Part shown: one piece after another, positions 25,711 through 64,000 of the stretch
How the letters are laid out: each line of letters starts with the position of its first letter
Numbering within the stretch: position 1 is the first letter of the stretch
NCBI GenBank assembly: GCA_008360975.2
Contig: CM039211.1
Span: forward strand, 48,420,077 to 48,484,076
DNA from: Lichenostomus cassidix
Taxonomy: Eukaryota > Chordata > Aves > Passeriformes > Meliphagidae
Direction: 5' to 3'
DNA length: 64,000 bases
Made by a program: the position numbers and the translations under genes
Notes under the pieces: model-generated
Databases searched by the model: none
The model's input: the letters and a program-made list of their open reading frames with translations, nothing else
Told to the model about the DNA's origin: nothing

Positions 25711-28700
25711 ACCATGACTTAAATATTTACTATCACACAGAAGAAGGAGGACAGAAGATGGCATGAAGAAACAGCACAAAACGTTACATTCAGTGATGCA
25801 GCAGAGGAAATTGGTGTAGTAAGATTTTCTAAAGCAGAAGGAAAATGTTCTCGTTTTGGTAAGACTGCCTTTTATGCAGTTGAAATAAATTGTGAAGTTT
25901 TAAATACCTATTTACTACTTCTAAGTGCTTAAGTGCACTGACATGGAACACTTACCATCTTTTGTGCATCTGCAGAATGTCAGACATGCTCAGCTTCACT
26001 GCTTTCTTCCTTGACCATAAGAATGGCTCAAAGAAACTTCTAAAAAGGCAGGAGCACTGACATGTCCCTAGGGTTAAGCCAGCAGACAACAGTGCTAATA
26101 GAAACAAGATGTCCTGGTCTCAGAAAAAGAGAAACTCTAAGTGAATCGTTGGGCAATGCCTTTTTTCTCCTTCTCTCTCTCATTTCATGTTAGAATGACA
26201 AAGGAGACAGGAAGTAATGCTGCACAATTAAGCACTAATTTCTTTAAGTCTGTAAGGCATAAAAGTACATACAAAATTTTTTCCAATGGAAGGTGACAGA
26301 CACTCAAACTATGATGAACGCCCAAGGGGAGAATGCACATAACAGATACTAGTGCTGTAAAATTGAATATACACCATAATACAAGTAACACAAGTGGATA
26401 TAAATTCACCTCTACCAGAAGCCGTGTCTGGTTCAGAGAACGAAAACTACATTTGGCATGTAAGTAGTTTTCTTTCTTTTCCAGTGAATTCATGTCTTAG
26501 TATTCTCTCTTGATTTTATCTCCATCTCTTGGTGTTAGAATAACCAATGTAAAGCCTTTATTTGCAGGTAGCAGATGATGCAATACATAGCTTAAACCCT
26601 TGATCTCATCAAAAGTGATAAATGCAATGGAACATCAGCATATGTCACTACAACAATGGGTTGTGCATGACAACATGAAACGGAATACAAAGAACAAACC
26701 CAGGAAGCAGGTGCCTAAGTTGGAAATTGTCAGGAAAATGGTCCTTGTCTTGTGTATAAATCTCCACTACAAGTCTTCTAGTCCCTCTGACAATATAGTA
26801 ACTTCAGGTTGCAGATATTTGTTGTGATTCAGCCTTTTTAACAGCAAGTTGGGAGACAGGGGAAGAAAAGAGAAGCTGTCATCATCTAATTGGATAAGAA
26901 TGTTGTTCTTAATGTGTCTGCTGTGGTCACAAAAATAAAAGGGCATGAAAAATACCATACAGATTGAAATATAAGCTCTTTATAATAAAGGTAGGGGAAT
27001 AAAACTATTTCAGTACATAACAGTGTCAAATCAAGGCACAGACTTCAACATGACCTTCAGCACACCCATCTCTGTGTGAATATAAGATCCAAAAATACGG
27101 TAAATGCTGCCACAATCCTCATGAGTAAAGCTAACGGAGAGACAAAGACTAGAATCTGGAAAGCAGATGTGACTTCTGCATGAGAAAAAAGTACAGGTGT
27201 GTCTGCACCAACCTGCTCTCACTTGAGCTCTTGGTCAGTAAGAGGAAGTATCAGAGTGATTCACCACCTTCCAATTAACTTTTGTTTTATATCACATTTA
27301 AACAATTGTTGGATATCCTCCATGGCATTTTCATTTTAATGTAATTAACAAACTTACTCCCTGCACAAACATGGCCCTTGGCATTTAAACAATCCTTGTG
27401 ACTGCACAATCCTAAAGATCTGTTCCCACTGAATGGAATGTTCAGTTTCATCAAAACAGAGTTTTTTTCAGGTAAACACTGAATTTCAGAATTAACAGAA
27501 TTTCAGGTAAATGCTGATTGGTGACTTTTTTCACATCCTTTGCTTATTATTTTTTTCTCACTTACCTTCTATACCTTGCTTAGCACTAAAAGATTAGGGG
27601 CGAGTGACTCCTCAAATGATATACAATTCAGTTGCAAAGGAGTCAAAATTGTGTATCACTCACCTCTTTGCCAACCCTGAACCTACTTCCTTATGGTCAA
27701 TACAACCACATAAGCTACTTTTGCTAGCCCCTTTTGTGAACCAATGTTTCAGCTTACAGTTGAAGTCCCTATTCAAAAACTGCAGAAATTTTAAAATATT
27801 TCTGAGGTTTTTCAGGGGATGAACAGAGAGGAAAGCAAGAGACCAGCCTAAAAATACCATTATAAAAAGGAATTTTGTTTTTAATATCTTGTGTCCTGTT
27901 TTCTAAGCTAGACTATGTGTTCAGTAGTCCTGACTGTCTAAGCATTCATGAAAAAGTGACAGTTGGTAGGGCATAATTAATAGAGTTGTTAATGCTTAGG
28001 TAGTTGGCAGGACTGAGCATGTACCAACAGCTCAACAACTGCACACAACTTTGAGGCTTACCACTGCATCAGCTGTGTCTTTGTCTCAGCGTGCACAGAG
28101 GTTGTGGCATTTGCTGTGTCTCTCTGCCTCCACAATCACTGAATTGTCAGCTTCATTCATGAGCTCAGGGAGTGAAAAATATTTTGCACAGAGGACCAGA
28201 CCCACTTGAGGAGGGTGGCATTTCTATTATTGAGTATTATTACAGAAAAGATTCTGTATTTTCTTTATTTCTTTCAGAAGGTGTGAGAGGAAAAGCAGCA
28301 TTATTAATAGCATCTGAAATGTATAAAAGCTGTTAAATGTTATTCATCTGGCCCTCTTACACTGCTGCCTATTTCCCAGGAGAAACTGATGCAGAAGAAA
28401 ACATCTTGCTATTTACTTCACTTTGCTCCTCTTCCTCAGAGCCTAAGCTACACTGTTTCAAATGTTGCTACACTGTTTCAAATGTTACTGCACTATTTCT
28501 GAAATCAAGGCAGGAAATTTCCCACAACACGGACTGAAGTACAGTCCAAAAGGTATTTCAACTGTTTTGCTTGTCACTTTGTACTAGAGAGGGAATTCTG
28601 TAAAAGAGAAAGCATTTCTATCTTATACACAGATTTGTACATACCTTAAGTAAAGGTTTTCTCTTTTCTTTTGGTAAACAACTTGGATGGTTACATATGA

Positions 28701-29436
28701 CAACAATTTTCCCAGTATCTTTTTCTTCATACAGTAATATGCTAAGATTGCCAGGAGAACAACTCATCTTGAAAAATACAGTAAATTCATACAGAGAAAC
28801 AGCAAGATAACAATTAAAATTCTACTCTGGGTAGAAATGAACTCAAATCCTAAGCAAAATAACAGGACCAACTGCAGTGGAGGCATAGGCACAGCTTACA
28901 TCTGAAATCTACTTTATTTTAATGTTAAAAAAATAATTGCAGGCATTTTGGGGTTTTTCTGAAACTCAGTGAGGAAACTGAAAATACTTTGAAATTACTT
29001 AAACCTGTTGTAGCAAACTTCAGCTAAGAATTCAAATGTATTTCTTCATGCAAACTGATATCATATGACTTACAGATATTGACCAAAACCAAAGCTACTT
29101 TCGATTTCAATAGAAACACTGCATCTTCTTAGTTACTTTGTATTCTCCAGCTAAAAACTAATCTCCAAATAATGAGTTCTTGAAAAATAAATCAAACTGG
29201 GTAACGGCAAAGTCATCAGGGACTCTGGGGATGGGTAATGTGATACTGTGCCTTTTATATCCAAGTGGGCTGTTTAAATCCTGTCTAGGCCAGCAGTGGC
29301 AGGAGCCTACTGCCACATGCTTTTTTGTCATGTGTGTAACACATTGGTTAGACTTGGTTCATTTTGCAGTGAAAAAATAACATTTCTCTATTGTCTTCTG
29401 AAACTGTCACTGAAAACTAAGCTATCCTACATCACA
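25711..29436. other. Intergenic, nothing recognised
   Basis: AT-rich unique sequence with only the 20-bp tandem duplication at 28447. Confidence 0.6.
28447..28486 (+). repeat. 20-bp tandem duplication
   Basis: GCTACACTGTTTCAAATGTT occurs twice in a row, followed by a degenerate third unit to about 28505. Confidence 0.93.
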
Positions 29437-30065
29437 GGACTATTGGCAGGCACCTCTGGAGGTCATCTAGTCCAATCCCTCTGCTCAAGTAGGGCCACGT
29501 CCAGGTGGCTTTTAAGTATCTCCAAGGGAGACTTCACAAGCTCTCTGGGCAACTTGTTCCAGGGCTCAGCCACCTTCATAGTTAAAATTAAGTTTCACAA
29601 TGTTCACACAGGGACTGCCCATGTTTCAGTGTGTGCCCACTGCCTCTGGTCCTCTCCTGAAAAGATCCTGGCCTTACCTTCTTTGCACTCTCCCCTTCCT
29701 GATACTAATTCACATCAACAAGGTGCCTTTGAACCTACTCTCCTTCATGCTGAACAGTCCCAGCTTTCTTAGACTCCCTGTGTATGTCATGTACTCCAGT
29801 CCTTTAGCTATGTCAGTGGCCCCTTGCTGGACTTTCTCCAGTATGCCCACATCTTCTCTTCAACAAAAACCCACTGCTGCACAATGCACTCCAGTGCATC
29901 TCACTAGTGCTGAGGTGAGGGCAAGAATCACCTCTCTGGACCTGCTGGTAACACTCCTCCTTATGCAGTCCAGGATACCTTCTTTGCCAAAATGACACAT
30001 TGTTGGGTCATGTTCAACTTGGTGTTCACCAGGACTTTGCTCTCTGCAAATCTGCTTCAGACACT
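29437..30065 (-). mobile_element. CR1 LINE 3'-end fragment
   Basis: Minus orientation with the 3' end left: CACCTCTGGAGGTCATCTAG and TCCAATCCCTCTGCTCAAG. Then come the typical CR1 3' region CTTTTAAGTATCTCCAAGG and, on the right, ATGCAGTCCAGGATACC and TCATGTTCAACTTGGTG. Noncoding and diverged. Confidence 0.88.
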
Positions 30066-30869
30066 GTTCTCATCAATGTGAGCCTCTGAGGTCAATAATA
30101 CCTCTCTGTGAAATACTGGGTCTTCCATTCAGATAGGGCACACACTAGGAATAAGATTTTGAAATTGCTGAAGCTAAGCAAAGCTGACTTCTCTCAGTCC
30201 AGGGCTGATATAAACAAGTGGGCACCAGTCAAACTTACTGATCACTTTTCAGATAAGCTACAAAAATCTGAAGCAGTTAACATACTGCAAGGCAGTATGA
30301 CAAGATTTATTGCAGAAACACTCTCAGAAGTTCACATAACAAAGAAATACTCTGTTTACAAAGAGGCTTCTAGGCTTGTACATGTTTTACAAAATATATG
30401 TTCAAATCTAAGTTTTGATTTTGCAGGGTAGCAACATTTAACTGCAGATATGTAGTTCAAATGTTTAGACTGTCCCATCTTATTGCATCACCACTGTGAT
30501 ACCTCAAGATAAGACTTTAAAAAACTGACTTATGGGTGGGCTGTCTGCCTGCACTACTAATTTTATTCATACCCACTGAGGCATATGGACACACATTTCC
30601 TGGAAATAAAGTGGTTTTTTTAGTGCTTTATCACTTCAATTGTAATTAAGTAATGAATTATGCTTTTACTCCAAAGTATTGATCTACTACTTCAATGTCA
30701 TTATTGTAACATGTATTGTGTATCTTGTCTCCATCTCAGAAGATACTTCTATGATACTTGAATTTTACATTCAGGAAGGACCACAGTGGACCTCTCTACA
30801 GAAGACATTCCTGCCCCCTTGTTGCTACTATAAAAAGATTTTCATGGCACTCGTAACACAAGGCCACAT
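30066..30869. other. Downstream flank of SMARCA2
   Basis: No feature seen between the CR1 fragment and the inferred transcript end. A longer 3'UTR using a further signal cannot be excluded. Confidence 0.5.
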
Positions 30870-30889
30870 TTACTGAACTAAATTATCTC

Positions 30890-30895
30890 TTTATT
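30890..30895 (-). terminator. Poly(A) signal AATAAA for SMARCA2
   Basis: TTTATT on the plus strand is a perfect AATAAA on the minus strand, about 890 bases after the stop codon. A second AATAAA lies slightly upstream in the sense direction at 30936-30941. Cleavage would fall roughly at 30865-30880. This is inference from the motif only. Confidence 0.65.
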
Positions 30896-30935
30896 AGGAA
30901 AGCACCAACACCACATTCTTCAAAATTACTGGAAT

Positions 30936-30941
30936 TTTATT
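30936..30941 (-). terminator. Second AATAAA hexamer in SMARCA2 3'UTR
   Basis: Another AATAAA on the minus strand, about 46 bases before the 30890-30895 hexamer in the sense direction. It may share or replace that signal. Confidence 0.45.
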
Positions 30942-31782
30942 TGCCTCAGGCTTATGACTTGCAACCAAAGACATTGTGCAAAGAAAGCAAAGATTAAGTA
31001 CACTTTAGGGAAAACGTGATAATCCACATTGGTAACATAGAAGATCAGTCTGATGAAAGAAGCCATACGTTACACTATATAGATTGCAATATTCAATAGC
31101 ATTTTTTTAACCCAACTTTTTAATAGAGGGAAAAAAAGTTAAGCAAAGTTTACAGTAGACATAAATTTGATACAATTCAAAAAGCATTTTCTGAAATCAT
31201 CAAGCGTAAAGTGGAAAAATGTATATGGGGTAAGGTGTATGAAAGCTAACTACTGAACATTTATAAGCTATTAAACAAAGTTGCATATATGTACCACAGT
31301 GTAAAAAGCCAATACAAGACAAATAAAAAATTTGAAAACTGCCTGATGAAAAAGAAAATAACCAGTGGCTTTTAATGACTTCTCCTGGTTATCAATGCTA
31401 CAAAAGACTTTTTTTCTTTGTCTTTCTGATGCCACTGAAAAAGACCTTATCAAATGATAAAACCAGGCACAATCAAACCATTACCATGCCAAAACCAGCC
31501 CATAGAAACATACTATCAACCCACATTTTCCCTCAAAAGGTTTCTCTGTTGTTGTTTTTGGAGGCCCATTTGGTCACAAAATGTTACTTTTTTTTTTTTT
31601 CCTTTTTTACACCATGATATCATATGTTTGTCTGGCACTATCCTAAAGCTAATTTATAGAGAATGAGAATACAGAAACAACCCAATGTCTATTTAACAAA
31701 AAGAATTCACTGGGTGTAAAATAGGAGAAAAGAGAAGAGAAGGGGAAGGGGTCAGTTCTGCCAAGAAAATAAACCCTATGGA

Positions 31783-59477
<27,695 letters not shown>

Positions 59478-59600
59478 TGCGTCAAGACCCTGAATGTGAA
59501 ACTTCCAAAAATCATCACTATTCTGTCGTCTGCATTTACTCAGCCACATTCTGAGATCTACAGGTCCGTAATTGTCTTCTACAGTTTTCAAAATGTCTTG
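59478..59600 (-). CDS. Candidate alternative first or cassette exon of SMARCA2
   Basis: An open segment of 41 codons, phase 0-0, bounded by a TCTTCTAG acceptor and a consensus GTAAGTA donor. It starts QDILKTVEDN and ends FHIQGLDA, with an in-frame ATG (59547-59549) giving MWLSKCRRQNSDDFWKFH. Spliced to the 52903 exon it would read ...GLDA-AIEDG in frame. The peptide looks protein-like (three Trp/Phe in a short stretch, Cys/Arg cluster), but I do not recognise it and it is not part of the canonical SMARCA2 protein I know. It could be a first coding exon of a short bromodomain isoform, a cassette exon, an exon of another minus-strand gene, or chance. The same stretch is also open on the plus strand in register, which weakens the coding argument. 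No transcript evidence is available here. Confidence 0.45.
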
Positions 59601-62600
59601 CTAGAAGACTTAATTTTAACAACCTCTTAACCAAGCCAACCTCACCAGAAGCAGCAGAAAGATCCAGGGCGGGGGAAGGGGGGACAGATCTAAAAAAATT
59701 CTATACCAGAAACTATTGATATCAACCTCTTTATCAATGAACTGTTTTGTTGTGGGGGGGGGGGTTTTAGTTCATGTTTCTGAAATCTTCTTCCCTTCAT
59801 TTTAGAAAGCTAGATAACCTGCTGAAGAACTCTTGTCACTTAGAATAACGGCTTATTTCTGAACACAGTGAAAAGATGCTCTCCTTCAAGACTGAGACAA
59901 ATCTGTAATGGACTTGTGAAATATTCTGCAGGAGGGTTGCCAGATGATAAACAAACATATTCCAAAAGGGATGTCAGAACAGCATTTCTCAAGTACAAGG
60001 TATCCTGAGTATTTCAGATTGTCTTCATATTGTTAAGAACCTTACAGCATATTGGTAACTCAGAGTAAATATTGTTAACAGAATGCTATTGGAAATAGTT
60101 GCAGGTATCCTTGGAAGCATGGTTAGAAATAAAACTGAGAGACTGAATGAGATGTAACTAACTTAAGAAAGACAGTGGAAGACTAACGAAAACACTGCAG
60201 GCATGTTTCCTGGCTTCAGATTCACAAGCAATCCATCTGGAAGCAAAATCTACCATGACAGAGGTGCCTCATCTTTTCCCCTTTATCTTGTTCACTACAT
60301 CAGAGACACAGATGCTTGTTGCACAGACAGAAATGCAGACCATTCAGTGAGGAAGTGAGAATGGGGAAGGTTTCTGACCTTTTTAATTTTTATCAGCATT
60401 TTTCTCCCTGTCTTATTGAGAATTCTGATTCAGGAAAGCCTACTACAGGAGTATAGATGACTCTATACTGACAAGGGTGTTGTGAGATAACTGGTACCAG
60501 AGTTATGCTTTTTCTTGACCAGGTAAGGTATCTTTTGTACAACAAGGGGCAAAGAAAATTAACTGCATGAGTAGATTACCTTTTCTGATGGGCACCAGGA
60601 TGAGGTGGGTGCCATGGGGAGGTGGTAGAGATTACTTTTCTGATTTTTTCCTAAACTCCTTTAAAATAATAAGCTTGGAACTTAGTCAACACTAAACACA
60701 TTTCTGGCCTAAAACACATGTTTTTTATTTCCCTGATATCTTAGAGTTTAGAAGCAAAATAATATCAAGGTTGTAACAGCTTAGGTTGTGCTGAGGGTTT
60801 TGCCTCCAGATGTCCTTCTTTGGTCTGAAATAAATCTGGATGCATATATTGTCCTATTGTTCTTCTGGGATTATTTTTAATTCCATTTTTAATTATTTGC
60901 TAAAATACTTGATGCATTAGTTTAGAAGTTACAAATGAAGTTTAATTTAGTACTATTTCTGGTTACACCTACATTCTATTCAGGTTCACAGACAGATGTC
61001 AGAGAAGAGGAGGAAACATGCTGCAATGAATTCATGGAAATACTCATCAAAAAAGACCAGATCCAAAACCAAGAAAACAACAGGCATTTTTCAACATTCC
61101 AAGGATTTATCATCTCTCACACAGGTAAGATGTTTATTTTACAAAGGTGAACATGCATACAAAACCAATGAGAAACACATAATAGTTAAATAAACTCTAA
61201 TAAATAGTTACCTAAGATGGCTTCTCTTCCAAGTTCTGAGAGAATGATTTACAATTGCTGTTTACTTTATATTTCACAAAATACTGTTACCATTGCAGGT
61301 TTCTAGGTAATTCTAAGCAATGTTAATTTGTCTTTTTTCTTTTGGTATTCACCTTTTTATACACATTACATTCTTCTGTTGTGGATAACGTAGGAAATCT
61401 TTATTTTGTAACATCCTCCTGGCAGACTAGCAGTGTGGATGATATTTTGCCGCTCATAATGCTAATGACTAAAGACAGACTTCTGTTTGATTTTATTCCA
61501 TATGAAAAAAATTCTTAAAATTCAATTTAATATTGGGAATTAATGGAGTTTTTCAAATTATTTTTGAAAAAATTTCCAGGGGCTCAGCCCTTCTTCATTC
61601 AACAAACTTTGTCTTCCTTTTCTTCTAAAACCCTAGCAATTAAATCAGTAAAATACCTCATACAAAGACAGGGCTTCTACCCTCATCAGACCAGCTCTTT
61701 GCAAAGAAACTGCAGTCTTGGCTCTTTCCAGGACGTTTGCTTCCACTTAATGTTGCAAACATTTGCAGCAATAGGCATCTTCTCTATGGTAAAAATAAAA
61801 TTGACAATTCCAAGCACTGGAAAAAGGTAAGAAGACATTACAAACTCTTGTTCTGCAACATACTCAACAGCAGGATATCGTAGTAGAATGTTCCCTATAA
61901 AGAAAAAGATGCCTTTTCTTCCACTGTGAAAACAACACAGCTGAGGATAAAAACACAAAGGGATGATTAACAAATTTCCAGTGTAGAATCACTCATTTTG
62001 CAGTAAATCTGCAGAGTTAGAGTAAGTGAACTATTTCTCTCTCTCAAAACAGATATTCAGTGGTGCCTCCTAACTGCTCAGAAAAATGGCAGAAATTTTC
62101 TCTCTTTTTGGTCAGCAGACTAATAGACTAACAGAAGGCTTCTAATTTAAAGAAGAGCTTAAATTTTGTGTGCCTGAAACTACTGCTCTTAATAATATAA
62201 CATGAGAAGCTTGTAGTACAAGGCTTAAACTAGCATTTTTACGCATGTCATAGTAAACTCAGCTCCTGCCAATAGTAATACCATCAAGTATTTTCCTTCA
62301 TATGTTCTTCTACTCTCTTATATTTACGTCTATTCACATATTCCCAAGCAGTCATCTTTTATTCCAAGTTGAAAACGTGGAACAGAACTAAATGGACAAA
62401 ACTGGGACAATAATCTGGAAAAACAAACTCAAAACGAAACAGATATAATACCTCACAGAAATTAAATATGTCAGGAAAAAAGGTAATAGCTTTCAGAAAC
62501 CATTTTAGTTTAACTATTTTTCAGTAGATGTTCGCAGACTTTTTGTATCTATTTATTCACAGAAAACAGCTTAAGGATTTTTCCAATAGTATGGGAAATT

Positions 62601-63741
62601 TGGTTTAAAGATCTATCATTATTAGTATAAGTACTCTGAGGCAATTAAGAATAGGAAGCACACAATGTTGAGAGAGCATGACGTGAAAAACATATGGCAA
62701 GAGGTGAGAATATTCACTTCCTATGTCAACAGAGGAAAAGATTTTGCTTATAGAAATAGACTGTATTAAAAAAATACACAGTAGGAGGTAGCCCTTTATG
62801 ACAATTCAAGTATAGCTTTTTAATAATTTAGAAGAATTTGGAGGAACAATGCACGGAATGAAACTAAGTCAAACTTGGAAAACTTGCTGAGAAAAGCTAA
62901 ATTACATGTATCTTTTATGTATTTGATACAAAACCAGTATGTTGGGATGCTAACTTTAAGCAGTAATGCAGTGAGTTCCGTGTCTTAAGGATGCTTTTAA
63001 AGGTGCCGTTATCTGACTGTGCCAGGACTCACAGTAGAGCCTGACCTGTAATATGCATATTACAACCAAAAAGTAAAAATCTAACATGAACAGTAGCTGT
63101 CTAGAAGGCCTTTTTGTTCTTCTGGGATAAGTTGCAATGCAAATCACAGCCTGACAAGCAAAAACCACTACATACGCAAACACTAACCAAACAATACAAG
63201 GATTCCTGAAAAGCCAATGACTTTAGAGCACATGAAGTTTGTCAACAAAACAACGTATTGTGTAGTAAAGTATAGGTGCATATACAAAAAACTAAAATAA
63301 GGCTATAAGCAGCAGCAAAGTTCTTGGTTCTGCATTTGAAACCCAGCTAAGAATGTCAGATGCAACTGAAAAGAGTACATGAAATACAAACCATGATTTG
63401 TAACTTGCTAAACATGACAATTTCAGAGTATGGGACTAAATTACATGGTTGTGGTTACTGGAAAGTTTTTGTGGACTTTTTTTTAAGGTTAACATTTTAC
63501 AGCTAGAATACAGAAGTACACTATTGTACTCATCAAATAGGGTACTTCAGGATGACTCAGGAAGCTAACTGCCAGTCACATCATGCCTAATTATTGGCTG
63601 AATAGTTTTTGAGAAATTCAGCCTGACTGTTCCCTATTCTTCGTATCTGTCAAGTTAGTACTTCCATACTTGTTTACATACAAGAGACTAAGTGCTTTCA
63701 TTTAAGTTGCCACAGAAGCAGTTTCTATAGAAGAAGCAGGG
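59601..63741 (-). other. SMARCA2: SMARCA2 intron (continued)
   Basis: Sequence upstream of the candidate exon. Apart from the GC box and an 11-G run at 59754-59764, nothing was recognised. Confidence 0.75.
59667..59683. promoter_or_regulatory. GC box / G-rich element upstream of the candidate exon
   Basis: GGGCGGGGG (59667-59675) followed by a six-G run (59678-59683) in otherwise AT-rich intron DNA. The first part matches an Sp1-type GC box, which works in either orientation. It lies about 67-83 bases upstream, in the sense direction, of the 59600 boundary. A promoter role is inference; it could be a chance G-rich stretch. Confidence 0.3.
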
Positions 63742-63988
63742 GAAGTGCTGTGAACACTTCCATGGGGAGCCTCTTCCAGTGCCCAGCCACCCTCTGGGTG
63801 AAGAACCTTTTTCTAACATCCAACCTAATCCCCCACGTGACACAACTTCAAGCCATTCCCTTAGCTCCTGTCACTGGTCACCACAGAGAAGGGATCACTG
63901 CCTGCCCCTTCTCTTCCCATTGTGAGGACGCTGTAGACTGAAATGATGTCTCCCCTCAGTCTCCCCCAGGCAGCTGATCTGAATTTTG
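63742..63988 (-). mobile_element. CR1 LINE fragment at right edge
   Basis: Minus-oriented CR1 3' region lacking the terminal tail: CTCTTCCAGTGCCCAGCCAC, GTGAAGAACCTTTTTCTAAC, CCATTCCCTTAGCTCCTGTC, then CTCCCCTCAGTCTCCCCCAGG. It may extend beyond the window. Confidence 0.85.
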
Positions 63989-64000
63989 ACCCTCCACAAC

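Larger units (their letters stand above)
30870..31782 (-). other. SMARCA2: SMARCA2 3' untranslated region
   Basis: AT-rich sequence directly after the stop codon, extending to candidate poly(A) signals on the minus strand. The inferred length of about 0.9 kb is plausible for this gene. The end is estimated from the hexamer position and not observed. No CR1 copy or long simple repeat interrupts it. Confidence 0.75.

Overview
The window looks like passerine bird DNA, probably from the Z chromosome. Three things support this. Decayed CR1 LINE copies are scattered through it in both orientations. There is one tRNA-Ile-derived SINE with a CR1-like tail, resembling TguSINE1 of songbirds. The only protein-coding gene I recognise is SMARCA2 (BRM, the SWI/SNF ATPase), which is Z-linked in birds. 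The species cannot be named from the sequence alone.

Layout. Positions 1 to about 30870 are intergenic DNA beyond the 3' end of SMARCA2. I find no gene there, only CR1 fragments (about 6880, 11470-12620, 17590, 21535-24195, 24774-25710, 29437-30065), the SINE at 20064-20200 and several microsatellites. From about 30870 to the right edge the minus strand carries the 3' part of SMARCA2: a 3'UTR of roughly 0.9 kb, then six coding exons (31783-31818, 32483-32625, 33755-33887, 38126-38227, 39440-39545, 52686-52903). All junctions have GT/AG ends and matching phases. Together they encode the last 245 residues: the basic AT-hook segment, the bromodomain, the acidic tract and the Lys-rich tail ending in SGSDDE. 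The ATPase exons must lie beyond position 64000.

Two points stand out. First, an open 123-nt segment at 59478-59600 (minus) has a splice acceptor and a consensus donor. It is phase 0-0 and reads in frame into the 52903 exon. It contains an ATG, and a GC box lies about 70 bp upstream. It could be an alternative first exon or a cassette exon of SMARCA2; I do not recognise its peptide. Second, the 500-N gap at 43049-43548 is flanked by two matching 1632-bp copies (41417-43048 and 43549-45180). This is almost certainly an unmerged contig overlap, so the intron is artificially about 2.1 kb too long.

I see no operon, CRISPR array, functional tRNA or rRNA gene, and no clear novel multi-gene system. 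The rest is AT-rich intron or intergenic DNA.
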